Source of the DNA: Paenibacillus sp. RC67
GTDB taxonomy: Bacteria > Bacillota > Bacilli > Paenibacillales > NBRC-103111
NCBI RefSeq assembly: GCF_030020805.1
Contig: NZ_CP125098.1
Location: 5,355,501 to 5,419,500, forward strand
Direction of reading: 5' to 3'
Length of the DNA stretch: 64,000 nt
The notes beneath the pieces are model-generated. The model saw only the letters and a list, made by a program, of their open reading frames with translations. It was not told the origin of the DNA and made no database searches. Below are positions 1 to 7,748 of this stretch, one piece after another (within the stretch, counting starts at the first letter, position 1; every line of letters begins with the position of its first letter). Position numbers and translations under genes: made by a program.

Positions 1-378
1 GCGGAAGCGGAAGCTACACAGACATTGGCAGCTGCAGGAGAAACGAAGGATATGGCCCCCTTTATCCTCGTGGAACAGAAAAATGGCGGCAAATCTGTCA
101 TTCTGACGGTCGGTAGCTATTTGGCCGAGTTATTCGACACCCGGGCGGACGAGGGGTTCGAAGGCAACGGTTACGATTGGGCTTCACTGGCGGCGGTGTT
201 CTTGAATGAGCGGATGCCGGAGCTCGCGGACATGATTCATTTTGACCCGGAAGCAGATATGTTCTGTGCCTACTCGAGTAATGGAGCCGCTGTAGAACAG
301 TTCGCATGGGCATTCAAATCTGCCTGTGAGGATGAGGTACTTATTCACGATCTGTTCACTCGCGCAGAGTTGGACTGA
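1..378 (+). CDS. Imm51-family immunity protein, 3' part
   Basis: The frame is open from base 1, so the gene starts outside the window and only about 125 C-terminal residues are here. GFEGNGYDWASLA, then HFDPEADMFCAYS and FAWAFKSACEDE before an AELD tail, match what I remember of the Imm51 family. These small cytosolic proteins protect a cell from a cognate polymorphic toxin. The toxin gene would be expected upstream, beyond the window edge. No gene follows for 370 bases. The family call is from motif memory and no catalytic residue supports it. Confidence 0.7.
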   Translation, partial: AEAEATQTLAAAGETKDMAPFILVEQKNGGKSVILTVGSYLAELFDTRADEGFEGNGYDWASLAAVFLNERMPELADMIHFDPEADMFCAYSSNGAAVEQFAWAFKSACEDEVLIHDLFTRAELD

Positions 379-748
379 GCTAATGTTAAGGGGAATGTAA
401 TCCGGACCGAAACTGTAGAAAATCACGAATCATACGCCGACGAATCTAGCCGGCTGATTTCTTTTGTAGGTTTCTATAAACCTTTGCAGCTACCGGAGCT
501 CTCTGTTAAAGTACACCGTATTTACTCTTCTCATCATTGCATTTGTGTAATTTCACCAATAAACTGCCGTATTTGAAAATACACTATTGTTGGAAGTATC
601 CTGCCCGTTAGCGTAACACGGCTGCCGATCTTCTAAGTAATGGCTTCAGGCGAGGTGATATACAATAATTTCCGTCCAAAGAAACTTCGATCTCTTTTGC
701 AGCGTCTAATGAGATAAAATCCCCTCGAGCAAAGGAGAATTTGTTATC
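379..748. other. Non-coding stretch with one CHC half-unit
   Basis: No credible reading frame on either strand. It holds the CHC1 half-unit and, near 570, a short GTATTTGAAAATAC inverted repeat. The last bases carry the ribosome binding site AAAGGAG (731-737) of the next gene. Confidence 0.6.
595..633. repeat. CHC1: left core with start of a hairpin
   Basis: CTGCCCGTTAGCGTAAC is followed by GGCTGCCGATC, as in full CHC units. No matching right arm or right core follows, so this is a partial copy. It lies 220 bases past the Imm51 stop codon. Confidence 0.6.
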
Positions 749-1738
749 GTGAGAACTGTGGTTTGGAGACGTTGTGCCCGAGTCGTACTGATGTCTGTCT
801 GGTTGGCTATTTTTTTCACGAGCATTGTTTATCCGGAGAATTCCTCCCACGCCTTTGGTCCGCGTAAGTTTGAGCCGCCGAGCATCCCACCCGTTATTTC
901 GCTTCTGGAGGATACGCAGCTTTATCCCGAGCAGGATGAATCCGTGGAGCCCTGGGCGGTACTCAGCCCCCAGGATGTGGAGACTATCGAAGCGGAGAAC
1001 GAATGGTATACCAAAGAGTCTGTTGAGAAAGTCTGGATTCGAATCAAGACGACTTGGCTTGGGGAGCTGTGGATGCACTTGAAGAAGGAGAAGATGGGTG
1101 TCATCCAGCCTATCGATTCCTATATTCTTCTATTGGGGCCGGCGCAGTTGTACAGCCAACCGGTTCAGTCTTCCAAAACAGACGTCGTGCTTACCCCTCA
1201 AGTGGTTCATGCGAATGCGATTTTTGCTTCTTCCTACTCCTATTTGACCAACAGCTACCGGATTGAATCCTGGGTCGGCGATCAATGGCTTGTCTCCAAT
1301 CCTTATATGCTGGTCAATGTAGAGGTTCTGAATCAGGAGATGGTGCTGCCGACGGAAACGCTCTTTATGGAGGAATACGATACGGCTTACCGGCTCCAGC
1401 GGCCATCGGATGCGAGATTCATTCTCCCGCAGAAAGTGTTCGCTTTAGAAAGGACGGAGAATGGTGAATACCACGTGCGTGGGGAGAATGGCGATACGTT
1501 CTGGATCCATCCGACCTATGCCCAGCCTCTAGGTTCGAAGAAGATTACCGAGACCCTCGAACTCACGAAACCGACCGAGCTGCACTTGTTCCCCACGACA
1601 TCGCGCCCAATTTTCGGTCTGCTCAGCCCGCAGAAGGTGGAGGCTTTCGAGCAGTGGGATGATTCTGAGGGACACCGTTGGTATCGTATTCACAGCTGGA
1701 ACGGGGATCTATGGATCCAACTGGATGGCGGCTTATAA
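749..1738 (+). CDS. Secreted protein with tandem SH3-like repeats
   Basis: A 329-residue protein starting at GTG 749, set by AAAGGAG eleven bases upstream. Residues 1-35 look like a signal peptide or N-terminal anchor (basic start, then a hydrophobic stretch). The rest has about four repeats of 65-75 residues. Each begins with a T-x-L-x-P segment and ends in a tryptophan-rich W-x-x-V/I-x-S/T-W-x-G-x-x-W pattern (WIRIKTTWLGELWMH, YRIESWVGDQWLV, YHVRGENGDTFWIH, YRIHSWNGDLWIQ). This is typical of bacterial SH3-like domains that bind cell wall or surface ligands. No catalytic domain is seen. It is monocistronic and followed by CHC2. The role is inferred as envelope-associated. Confidence 0.6.
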   Translation: MRTVVWRRCARVVLMSVWLAIFFTSIVYPENSSHAFGPRKFEPPSIPPVISLLEDTQLYPEQDESVEPWAVLSPQDVETIEAENEWYTKESVEKVWIRIKTTWLGELWMHLKKEKMGVIQPIDSYILLLGPAQLYSQPVQSSKTDVVLTPQVVHANAIFASSYSYLTNSYRIESWVGDQWLVSNPYMLVNVEVLNQEMVLPTETLFMEEYDTAYRLQRPSDARFILPQKVFALERTENGEYHVRGENGDTFWIHPTYAQPLGSKKITETLELTKPTELHLFPTTSRPIFGLLSPQKVEAFEQWDDSEGHRWYRIHSWNGDLWIQLDGGL

Positions 1739-1790
1739 GCGGCCAATCGTTAATAAACCATTTAGGGTCATTTGCTTTGATTAATTTCCT

Positions 1791-1910
1791 ACACTATTCT
1801 GCCCTTAGCGTAATGAGGCTGCCGGGTTCCCGGGCAGCCTCATCTTATTGTTATTCAACTCTCGTACCCGTTAGTTTAACAACGGGTGCAAGGCTGCCAT
1901 TAGGCAGCCT
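1791..1910. repeat. CHC2: full unit plus a second hairpin
   Basis: Left core 1791-1815 (TATTCTGCCCTTAGCG); stem AGGCTGCC (1816-1823) pairing with GGCAGCCT (1833-1840); right core 1854-1879 (CTCGTACCCGTTAGTTTAA). A second hairpin, AGGCTGCC-atta-GGCAGCCT (1891-1910), follows and leads into TTTGTTGTG. It lies between two convergent genes and could terminate both. Confidence 0.75.
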
Positions 1911-1933
1911 TTGTTGTGTTGCATTACACACAC

Positions 1934-2698
1934 TTACTTCCTCGCTCTAATAATCATAAAATTTTGATCTTCATTTACTTCTTGTAAAGAATATCCGCCA
2001 TAAACAGAAATATCTTTGAAACCGACCTTCTCAAGCATCATGATGAACTCATACTTAAAAAACCATCGCATTTTAGTTGTACTATACTGAGTATCAATTA
2101 AAAGACCATCTTTAAAAATTTCATATCGCTCTATCTTAACTTGTATCTGTTCAAGAAAATTAAAAGTTGATTTTGAACTTACGACTATATCCGATCCGTC
2201 GCTTCTTATACCCTTAAAACCTGGTGCCCAATCAGCGCCTTTATTTATGAACAGATCTTTTGGTACAAATAAAGGGATTAATGTCTGTCCACCTTGTTCA
2301 AGATGCTCGTATATACTCTTTAATGCATTCATTGCGTCTTCTCTTTCTGATAAGAGAATAAACGAAGCAGCTGGTATATAAATAGTCATATACTTTTTAG
2401 GTATATCTAGGTGTTGCATGTATTGATCATACAAAACTGGAACCTGTCCATTTTTCTCAGCCTTAGCTTTGCATATATCTAACATGTCTTTAGAACAATC
2501 ACCCCCGTCAACATCAAGACCTGCGTCCAAATAGGGCAACAATAATCTTCCAGTACCACATCCAAGCTCCAATGCAGCTCCTGGAACTTCTAAAATCATT
2601 TTTTTGAAGAACTCACTGTCATCGGACGCGCTACCCGTTCGCATATCGTAAGTTTCCGCTAGAATACCTTCATATGATTCAACATTATTAAACAACAT
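1934..2698 (-). CDS. Class I SAM-dependent methyltransferase
   Basis: A soluble protein of about 254 residues. The N-terminal half carries motif I of class I methyltransferases, LELGCGTGRLLLPYL, then DGGDCSKDMLDICKAK, where an acidic residue would contact the SAM ribose, and later a PAASFILL strand. The substrate cannot be read from the sequence. I chose the ATG at 2698 because GGAGGG lies ten bases upstream; the in-frame ATG at 2716 overlaps that ribosome binding site. In minus direction the stop codon is followed by CHC2 after 24 bases. It is the first of a run of minus-strand single genes separated by CHC repeats. Confidence 0.75.
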   Translation of the reverse strand: MLFNNVESYEGILAETYDMRTGSASDDSEFFKKMILEVPGAALELGCGTGRLLLPYLDAGLDVDGGDCSKDMLDICKAKAEKNGQVPVLYDQYMQHLDIPKKYMTIYIPAASFILLSEREDAMNALKSIYEHLEQGGQTLIPLFVPKDLFINKGADWAPGFKGIRSDGSDIVVSSKSTFNFLEQIQVKIERYEIFKDGLLIDTQYSTTKMRWFFKYEFIMMLEKVGFKDISVYGGYSLQEVNEDQNFMIIRARK

Positions 2699-2901
2699 GT
2701 TTGTTGTTCCCTCCATGCTTTAAATGTTTTTTACACTCACGGAAGGTTATTAATAAGAATTCTCTATTAGCCCTTCCGCACCTCGAAATTTAATGCTTTT
2801 TCAACTTTAGTATTTGTATTCATCGCAATCACTCTCTTCCATATTTGGTAATTTCAATTTAACTCATTGAGTAATACATGTCTACGAGCAGACCAACTTA
2901 A

Positions 2902-3000
2902 TTTCACTATTCTGCCAGTTAGTTAAAAAAAGACCTCAGATCGAATCGATCAGATGCCTTCATATCTTTTTATTCCACTAACGTGCCCGATAGTTTAATG
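2902..3000. repeat. CHC3: full unit
   Basis: Left core 2902-2928 (ACTATTCTGCCAGTTAGTT), central inverted repeat GATCGA-a-TCGATC (about 2939-2951), right core 2972-3000 (ACTAACGTGCCCGATAGTTT). It lies 16 bases past the stop of the next methyltransferase gene in its direction of transcription. Confidence 0.75.
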
Positions 3001-3016
3001 ACCGAATTACTCTTAG

Positions 3017-3808
3017 TTATTTATAAGCCGTAATGACTGATACGGATAGTTCTTCGGTAAATATACCAGTTGAATCAATATCTATTAAAGCGGATTTCAA
3101 TTCATTTTCAAATTTCTCCAGATTCTCACCAAAAAAACGTTTGGAGGCATATGAAGTGGAATACAAATTTCCGAGAATAGTGTCTATGGTCCAATTGTAG
3201 GAATAACTCGGTAAAACGTGTCTTTCAACATCCCTAAATCTAGATTTTGTAATGGTGTCCTCGAATCTTTCTTTGGGAGGCGTGTAAGTACTATTACCAG
3301 CTCTTCTTTCATCACCTAGCCAAACTTTTACTATTTCAGCTACCCTAAGCTTCCAATGTAATGGTTCACACTTATCAATATCATAATCAATAATAGCAAT
3401 ACCGCCATTATCATCAGAACTGTTATATAGGATTTCTAAAATCGATTCTCTATCCATCCAATGAAATGCTTTTGCTATTAACATGAGTCGAAAAGACCCC
3501 CAATCACTCGAACGCTCTTCTGCCCTTCCTTGTAACCAGCAAGCGTTATCAACTCTGTTAACATTGGACAAATGGAGTGCTTCAATTAGCATCTCCGGTT
3601 CAGTATCTACACCTATAATTTCTTGGAACCAATCATAAAATTTTAAAGTTAATTGACCTGTTCCACATCCTAAATCAAGCAAACGACCTTCACCGTTAAG
3701 TGAAAACTTGTTTACTAAGAAACGCAATAGTGACGAAGGATAAAGAGGTCTGTATCTAGAGTAATACCAGGCAGTACCTTTAAATAAATCTGCACCATAG
3801 TCCATCAA
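3017..3808 (-). CDS. Class I SAM-dependent methyltransferase
   Basis: A 263-residue protein with motif I LLDLGCGTGQLTLKF near residue 43, then IIGVDTEPEMLIEA, where the acidic D contacts SAM. AKAFHWMDRE and GGIAIIDYD are typical of the Methyltransf_11/25 group. The N-terminal YYSRYRPLYP stretch is also seen in this group. The substrate is unknown. The start is TTG 3808 or the adjacent ATG 3805; AAGGA lies 9-12 bases upstream. It is unrelated in detail to the methyltransferase at 1934, so this is not a tandem duplication. It ends 16 bases before CHC3. Confidence 0.75.
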   Translation of the reverse strand: MMDYGADLFKGTAWYYSRYRPLYPSSLLRFLVNKFSLNGEGRLLDLGCGTGQLTLKFYDWFQEIIGVDTEPEMLIEALHLSNVNRVDNACWLQGRAEERSSDWGSFRLMLIAKAFHWMDRESILEILYNSSDDNGGIAIIDYDIDKCEPLHWKLRVAEIVKVWLGDERRAGNSTYTPPKERFEDTITKSRFRDVERHVLPSYSYNWTIDTILGNLYSTSYASKRFFGENLEKFENELKSALIDIDSTGIFTEELSVSVITAYK

Positions 3809-3967
3809 TATTGTCAGTCCTTCTCTCTAAATGAATTTACAGTAGACTAATCATTTTACAAGATTTCTACTTATCAGTCATTAGAGAGTATTATTATAGT
3901 TAATTTTTATAAATCCTTCTACAATTTCCGATTCAGAAGAAATCGACATGTTAAAGAATCTCGTCAC

Positions 3968-3984
3968 GCTCTACTGCCCGTTAG
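3968..3984. repeat. CHC4 left core, interrupted by IS110-family element
   Basis: GCTCTACTGCCCGTTAG ends abruptly at 3984. The expected continuation (CTTAATAAAA, hairpin, right core) is found at 5730-5804, beyond the transposon. Confidence 0.7.
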
Positions 3985-4095
3985 AATTCCTGTAAAATGA
4001 ATAATTTGGCGTTTGAACAAAAACGAGCGCCTCGGTACGATGGGGTTGCACACGAGGTCATAGCCTCAAATAGCCCATCAGGAGGTCGCTCTACT

Positions 4096-5361
4096 ATGAA
4101 GTTTAAGGCTCAGGACAAGCAAAATCAACTCATTGAAAACATTACCTCTTCACATTTGGTCATCGGCGTAGATATTGCTCAGGAAAGTCACGTCGCTCGT
4201 GCAGTCAGTTTCCGGGGCATTGCTCTTGGAACTCCATTGGAGTTTGGTAACCATGACGAAGGTTTTCGGCTGTTCAGTCGTTGGATTCAAGATCTGCTTA
4301 AGTCTTACAAGTTGAGCAAAGTTATCGTCGGCATGGAGCCCACTGGCCATTACTGGCTGTGCCTTGCGCGCTGGCTTACAAACAAAGGCATTGAGGCTGT
4401 TCTCGTAAACCCCCATCTTGTCAAAAAGAATAAAGAAAATCGCGACAACACCCCGTCAAAAAGCGACCGTAAAGATGCTCTTGTCATCGCAGACATGATC
4501 AAAAACGGCTACTATTCTCCCGTACGTTTCAACCCAGAGACATACGAAGAACTGCGGATCCTGATGGCCAATCGGGATACGGTTATTAAACGGCTTAACA
4601 GCGCAGTGAACCAGATACATCGCTGGGTAGATATTGTGTTTCCCGAACTTCGGCAGGTCTTTAAAATCCTTACCTGTACAAGTGCCATTGCTACATTAAG
4701 GCTATTTCCTCTTCCGAAGGACATTAGCCGTCTAACAACAGAGCAAGTCATTGCCGGTTGGAAGCAGTATGTAAAGCGTCATGCCGGTTTATGGCGGGCT
4801 GAGCAGCTCATTGCACTGGCAAAACGCAGCGTCGGTGCTACAAAAGCTCTACATGCCTACAAGCTGCATTTGGGTCAGCTTCTTGAAGAATACGATTTAG
4901 CGACGCGCCAACTTGAGCTTATTGAACATGAACTTAAGCTTGTTCTTGAACGCATCCCTTATGCCCAGAAAATGCTTGCGATTCTAGGCTTAAATGCAAC
5001 CAGTTTAGCAGGTGTGTTGGGGGAAGCAGGTGATCTAAGTGGGTATACACATGGGAATGCCCTGCTACGTCATGCAGGACTTAACTTGGCTGAAGCCAGC
5101 TCTGGGAAATGGCGTGGAAAAATGGTGCTCAGCAAGCGCGGACGCCCACGTTTGCGACGCTTCCTTTATCTTATGACGATGTGCATGGTCATGACCAATC
5201 CGGATGTCAGAGCCCTGCACCATTACAATGTCCAAGTGAAAAAGTTAAAAAAAATGAAATCCATTATGAAACTATGCGGTAAAGTGGCAAGAATGCTAGT
5301 CGGGCTGGCTAAGAGCAATGAAGTATACAACTCTACAAAAGTATTTCTTCCAGTAGCTTAA
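4096..5361 (+). CDS. IS110-family transposase (DEDD recombinase)
   Basis: A 421-residue protein with the two-domain plan of IS110 transposases. The N-terminal RuvC-like DEDD domain shows VIGVDIAQ (Asp26), GMEPTGHYW, and SKSDRKDALVIADMI. The C-terminal Transposase_20 domain shows LRHAGLNLAEASSGKW, with the expected catalytic serine, then KRGRPRLRRFLY. The start is ATG 4096, ten bases after AGGAGG; an upstream in-frame ATG at 3997 lies in the element end. These enzymes insert using a bridge RNA that pairs with donor and target. The gene is intact, so the element may be active. Confidence 0.88.
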   Translation: MKFKAQDKQNQLIENITSSHLVIGVDIAQESHVARAVSFRGIALGTPLEFGNHDEGFRLFSRWIQDLLKSYKLSKVIVGMEPTGHYWLCLARWLTNKGIEAVLVNPHLVKKNKENRDNTPSKSDRKDALVIADMIKNGYYSPVRFNPETYEELRILMANRDTVIKRLNSAVNQIHRWVDIVFPELRQVFKILTCTSAIATLRLFPLPKDISRLTTEQVIAGWKQYVKRHAGLWRAEQLIALAKRSVGATKALHAYKLHLGQLLEEYDLATRQLELIEHELKLVLERIPYAQKMLAILGLNATSLAGVLGEAGDLSGYTHGNALLRHAGLNLAEASSGKWRGKMVLSKRGRPRLRRFLYLMTMCMVMTNPDVRALHHYNVQVKKLKKMKSIMKLCGKVARMLVGLAKSNEVYNSTKVFLPVA

Positions 5362-5691
5362 GAACTGTTTCTTCACCAGTTGATGTATTCGCAGGATGGA
5401 TAAGAAGCACGGAGTATCGGGAGACGTTACGCAAAAGGGCTCGGACCCATTCCGTTAGAAATACCGACCTCCACCCCTTAGTTAGATGTGACGAAGGAAT
5501 GAAAGGGCTTAGACCCGTTGAGACATGGGAGCGAGAATCTCTAAGGGCAGCATGGAGACGTGCATAATATGGAATAATCTGGGCGAGTTTACATCCCTTC
5601 TGTTCCCGCATGCCCTTATAGGGTACAACTAGTTCCCGCATGCTCTGTTTCTCTTATCTCTCAAATAACTAAAGGTGAAATCCTGCGAATT
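5362..5691 (+). ncRNA. Candidate bridge-RNA region of the IS110-family element
   Basis: There is no coding frame after the transposase. It holds three segments resembling the CHC core used as target: CCGTTAGAA (5452-5460), CCCTTAGTTAGATG (about 5475-5488) and CCCGTTGAGAC (5514-5524). In IS1111-type elements the bridge RNA is made from this end and its loops carry guides matching the target. The matches are visible; assigning them as guides is inference. Confidence 0.4.
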
Positions 5692-5694
5692 CAT

Positions 5695-5885
5695 GAGCTA
5701 GAGTGTGAAAACTACATCATATTGAGGGAGCTTAATAAAATGAGCAGACTGCGGTAGTCTGCTCAACAATGTAAAGTATTCAACTATCGTGCCCGTTAGC
5801 GGGATGGCATTAACATCTCGTAAACTTACTTTAACGATTTCATATCCATCACTCTTTCAGATCTTTCTAGATCGGGGTTGCATAT
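5695..5885. repeat. CHC4 right part with flanks duplicated at 47.4 kb
   Basis: It contains a 36-base alpha/beta-hydrolase gene remnant (to 5730), the stem TGAGCAGACT (5741-5750) pairing with AGTCTGCTCA (5756-5765), and right core 5778-5804 (AACTATCGTGCCCGTTAGCG). A 92-base tail (5794-5885) follows. Both flanks recur almost identically at 47340-47376 and 47436-47528, where the hairpin is different. On the minus strand the tail could encode the last 15 residues of a lost gene. Confidence 0.75.
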
Positions 5886-6102
5886 CATCTTCGTTAAAAT
5901 GCTTGTATGATCTGTATGACACTTCTACTTCGTCATTTACGAGTGCCTCCTGCTTTATATCGAAAAACGGACAATGTTTGTGTCGCACGTTGAAAATGAG
6001 ACAATATTTGTGTCGTTGGCTCACGACAAGAACATTGTCCCATTATTAAAAAAGCCGCAATATATATGACTAAGAAAAGGACAATGTTTGTGTCGTCCGA
6101 CA
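5885..6102. mobile_element. Transposon-end-like repeat cluster (copy 1)
   Basis: Repeats of 17-20 bases: GGACAATGTTTGTGTCG near 5969, a GAGACAATATTTGTGTCG variant near 5999, an inverted copy CGACAAGAACATTGTCCC near 6024, and a terminal copy running into GTCCGACA at 6102. Multiple transposase-binding-site-like repeats ending in TGTCG resemble TnsB/TniA-type transposon ends. The same segment occurs inverted at 47546-47760. No transposase gene is nearby. Confidence 0.5.
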
Positions 6103-6122
6103 GCCTTCCCTTCCCGCCCGAG

Positions 6123-6190
6123 CGAATCTCCCCTCTAGTTCAATAAACCGGCTGCCGTTGCGTCTTTGTAACGCATATTGCAGCTGCCGA
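6123..6190. repeat. CHC5: degenerate left core and hairpin
   Basis: ATCTCCCCTCTAGTTCAATAAA (6126-6147) diverges slightly from the left core. It is followed by CGGCTGCCG, an inner TGCGT...ACGCA stem and CAGCTGCCG. No clear right core follows. Confidence 0.5.
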
Positions 6191-6250
6191 AGCAGAGATA
6201 CGCTCTTTAACATTCTCTGTATATTTCTCCATTTCGAAGAAAGAGGTCAT
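6140..6250 (-). CDS. Short gene stub, truncated at a CHC repeat
   Basis: A 36-residue frame starting at ATG 6250 with AAAGGA upstream. It begins MTSFFEMEKYTENVKERI and then runs into the CHC5 hairpin, which supplies the last 15 or so codons and the stop. The well-placed ribosome binding site and plausible N-terminus suggest the 5' end of a real gene cut by the repeat. The product is not recognised. It could be non-functional. Confidence 0.3.
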   Translation of the reverse strand: MTSFFEMEKYTENVKERISASAAAICVTKTQRQPVY

Positions 6251-6330
6251 AGTATCATCCTTTACTATCAGAATGTTTGTTCGTAAAAATAGTAACATTT
6301 ATATCCATTTATAGAAAGTACCTCATTGAT

Positions 6331-6417
6331 GTATTCTGCCAGTTACTCCAACAAATAAAGAAGGAGCCGCCGCTTGGCTAGCTCCTCCGCTATCATTCTC
6401 CTTTAGCTGAATAATGA
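6331..6417. repeat. CHC6: full unit
   Basis: Left core 6331-6351 (TATTCTGCCAGTTACTCC), stem AGGAGC (6362-6367) with GCTCCT (6381-6386), right core 6389-6417 (GCTATCATTCTCCTTTAGCTG). Confidence 0.65.
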
Positions 6418-6501
6418 ATAGTGTAAGTGGATGTTATTAAAGCTTTTTCTTTAGCATTACTTCATCATCCTTAACATAACCGCTTAGTTCATATGCTTTA
6501 A

Positions 6502-6575
6502 TGGAGACTTGTTATCTCAAGCAAAAGAAATATCTAAACTGGTTGGCTAACGAGCTGCGCAAAGCGTCTGGTTAA
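6502..6575 (+). repeat. Short coding-like fragment repeated at 11.65 kb
   Basis: In frame it reads KQKKYLNWLANELRKASG and stops. A near-identical peptide, KHKKYLNWLANGLRKASG, is at 11654-11703. Both copies lie next to a terminator-like hairpin and a YjcZ gene in opposite orientation. It looks like the C-terminus of a lost gene that travelled with the YjcZ locus. Not recognised. Confidence 0.4.
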
Positions 6576-6594
6576 AAAGAAGAGTAAAGAGAAG

Positions 6595-6626
6595 CAACCA
6601 AGCTCCGTTTAGTCGGAGCTTGGTTG
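6595..6626. terminator. Terminator hairpin downstream of YjcZ-like gene
   Basis: Perfect stem CAACCAAGCTCCG / CGGAGCTTGGTTG with a six-base loop, 14 bases past the YjcZ stop codon on the minus strand. Related hairpins follow the YjcZ copies at 11.7 and 28.1 kb. Confidence 0.65.
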
Positions 6627-6639
6627 TTGGGAAAAAATA

Positions 6640-6756
6640 TTAAAGCCAACTACGGCCTATAATGACTAAAAGTATGAAAAGTACCAAGATGACACCAACA
6701 CTAGTAAAGGCACCTCCACAACTAAATCCACCGCCTAAACCGCCTAGATCGCCCAT
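6640..6756 (-). CDS. YjcZ-family small sporulation protein
   Basis: A 38-residue protein: a glycine-rich head, MGDLGGLGGGFSCGGAF, then one hydrophobic membrane segment, VILVLFILLVIIG, and a short RSWL tail. This is the layout of the YjcZ family, tiny membrane peptides annotated from sporulating bacilli. The start follows AAAGGAG by seven bases. Very similar genes are at 11771, 28020 and 46306. Function is unknown; sporulation control is a family expectation. A block upstream, TTTATACCCTATGTAT on the minus strand, recurs before the 28 kb copy and may be part of its promoter. Confidence 0.75.
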   Translation of the reverse strand: MGDLGGLGGGFSCGGAFTSVGVILVLFILLVIIGRSWL

Positions 6757-6998
6757 TGTAAGTTCTCCTTTCAGTAAATGAATTTTTGACTCAAGGGAGT
6801 GTGCTTTATCCCTAAATCAAGATATGTCGTTCATGGTTGATGTGATTGGACGAATATACATAGGGTATAAATGGGATTGAAGTAAGTATGCTCTAATAGG
6901 CTCCTACCTAATTATCATATTTTTATTATTGACATCAAATAAAAAGCAAATCATATAATATTGTGTTGAACCTCCTCGTTCAATGACTCTCATGAATT

Positions 6999-7050
6999 TT
7001 GAAGTCTAAACAACCCCACCGGCAAGCTATTGGGGTTGTTTAGACTTCAA
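6999..7050. terminator. Strong bidirectional terminator-like hairpin
   Basis: A 20-bp perfect stem, 6999-7018 with 7031-7050, closing on a 12-base loop. Key bases are AACAACCCCA and TGGGGTTGTT. No gene ends next to it, so it may mark a deleted gene. Confidence 0.6.
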
Positions 7051-7128
7051 TTAATTAATATCCTTTTGTTTTTACAAGGAATATTTATCTATTGAGGTCT
7101 TTATTAGCAAGTAAAAAGTAATGTTGGT

Positions 7129-7206
7129 ATTATCCCCTCCAAGTGGCACTCAAACCTCCATGATAACATGAAGGTTTTTTTTGAGTGTCTACTTGAAGGG
7201 GATAAT
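7129..7206. repeat. Long imperfect palindrome
   Basis: ATTATCCCC (7129-7137) pairs with GGGGATAAT (7198-7206). The arms continue inward through CACTC/GAGTG and CCTCCATG/CATGAAGG to form a near-continuous 35-bp stem. A related, shorter palindrome is at about 29529-29573. It may be a miniature element or a terminator. Confidence 0.5.
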
Positions 7207-7469
7207 ATCATATCCGCGGATCTTAATTGGACTATATTAATGTCACTCGACACGATCTAAATTATGGAACGAAGGCAAACTCTTTAAAGCTAATTATGTT
7301 CATCAATATTCTTCAATTGTTTTATTCTGTTGGAGATCAAGGAAGTCATTCATAAATAATGCTGCAGGTTTGAATGCCTTTCCTGAAGCTGTACAAGATA
7401 TAAAACCTTCCTTCCCAAAAGCGTAAGAAAGCCGCCAACTAGATGGAGGGTTTTGTAATTGAACATTGA

Positions 7470-7560
7470 ACATTAATAAAAGCCCCTGCTATTAAAGCAG
7501 GAGCTTCCTCCTCACCGAAAGGGCAATCGCCCAAGGGCAACCCTCTCAGGAGGTATAAAC
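7470..7560 (-). ncRNA. Structured RNA candidate with terminator
   Basis: Read on the minus strand: ACCTCCTGAGAGGG, an internal GGGCGATTGCCC hairpin, a GAGGAGG segment that can pair with the first part, and then CTCCTGCTTTAATAGCAGGGG followed by CTTTTATT. This is a compact multi-stem RNA ending in a terminator. The family is not recognised; it could be the end of a lost IS200/IS605-type element or a leader RNA. Confidence 0.3.
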
Positions 7561-7748
7561 AGTATATCATAACCACTAGTTTAAGTAACATTGGTTTTCC
7601 ATCATGGCACCCTATAAGGCTTCTTTAATTAGATCCGGATCGTTATTTCTCACATTCCCCACTCTCGTCGTAACGGGTAAGCGATCTTTTCGTAAATATT
7701 GTTGCTAATAGCATGGTTAAAAGTGTCTATTATAATCTTTTATTGCTA

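Larger units (their letters stand above)
3985..5694 (+). mobile_element. IS110/IS1111-family insertion sequence
   Basis: The element begins inside a CHC core after GTTAG. A left end of about 110 bases precedes the transposase and a right non-coding end of about 330 bases follows it. Short matching termini (GAATTCCTG at 3983-3991; CTGCGAATTC near 5694 on the opposite strand) suggest weak subterminal inverted repeats. A long 3' non-coding end fits the IS1111 group, in which that end encodes the bridge RNA. Boundaries are uncertain by about ten bases. Confidence 0.7.
6757..7748. other. Long non-coding stretch with strong hairpins
   Basis: No gene with a ribosome binding site is seen. It contains a 20-bp stem hairpin (6999-7050), a larger imperfect palindrome (7129-7206), a structured RNA-like segment (7470-7560), and the left inverted repeat of the IS1595-family element (7680-7712). 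Confidence 0.6.

Noticed and set aside
5333..5641. 102-residue minus-strand protein downstream of the IS110 transposase
   Set aside because: It lies in the non-coding end expected to encode the bridge RNA, overlaps the transposase end, and has no family resemblance.
5789..6049. Open frames starting identically at 5789 and 47436 as a duplicated protein gene
   Set aside because: The shared start is the duplicated CHC tail; the two frames diverge completely where the flanking segment is inverted, and no ribosome binding site precedes them.
5885..6102. CRISPR array in the repeated GACACAAACATTGTCC region
   Set aside because: The repeats are few, vary in sequence, occur in both orientations and have spacers of unequal length; there are no cas genes.
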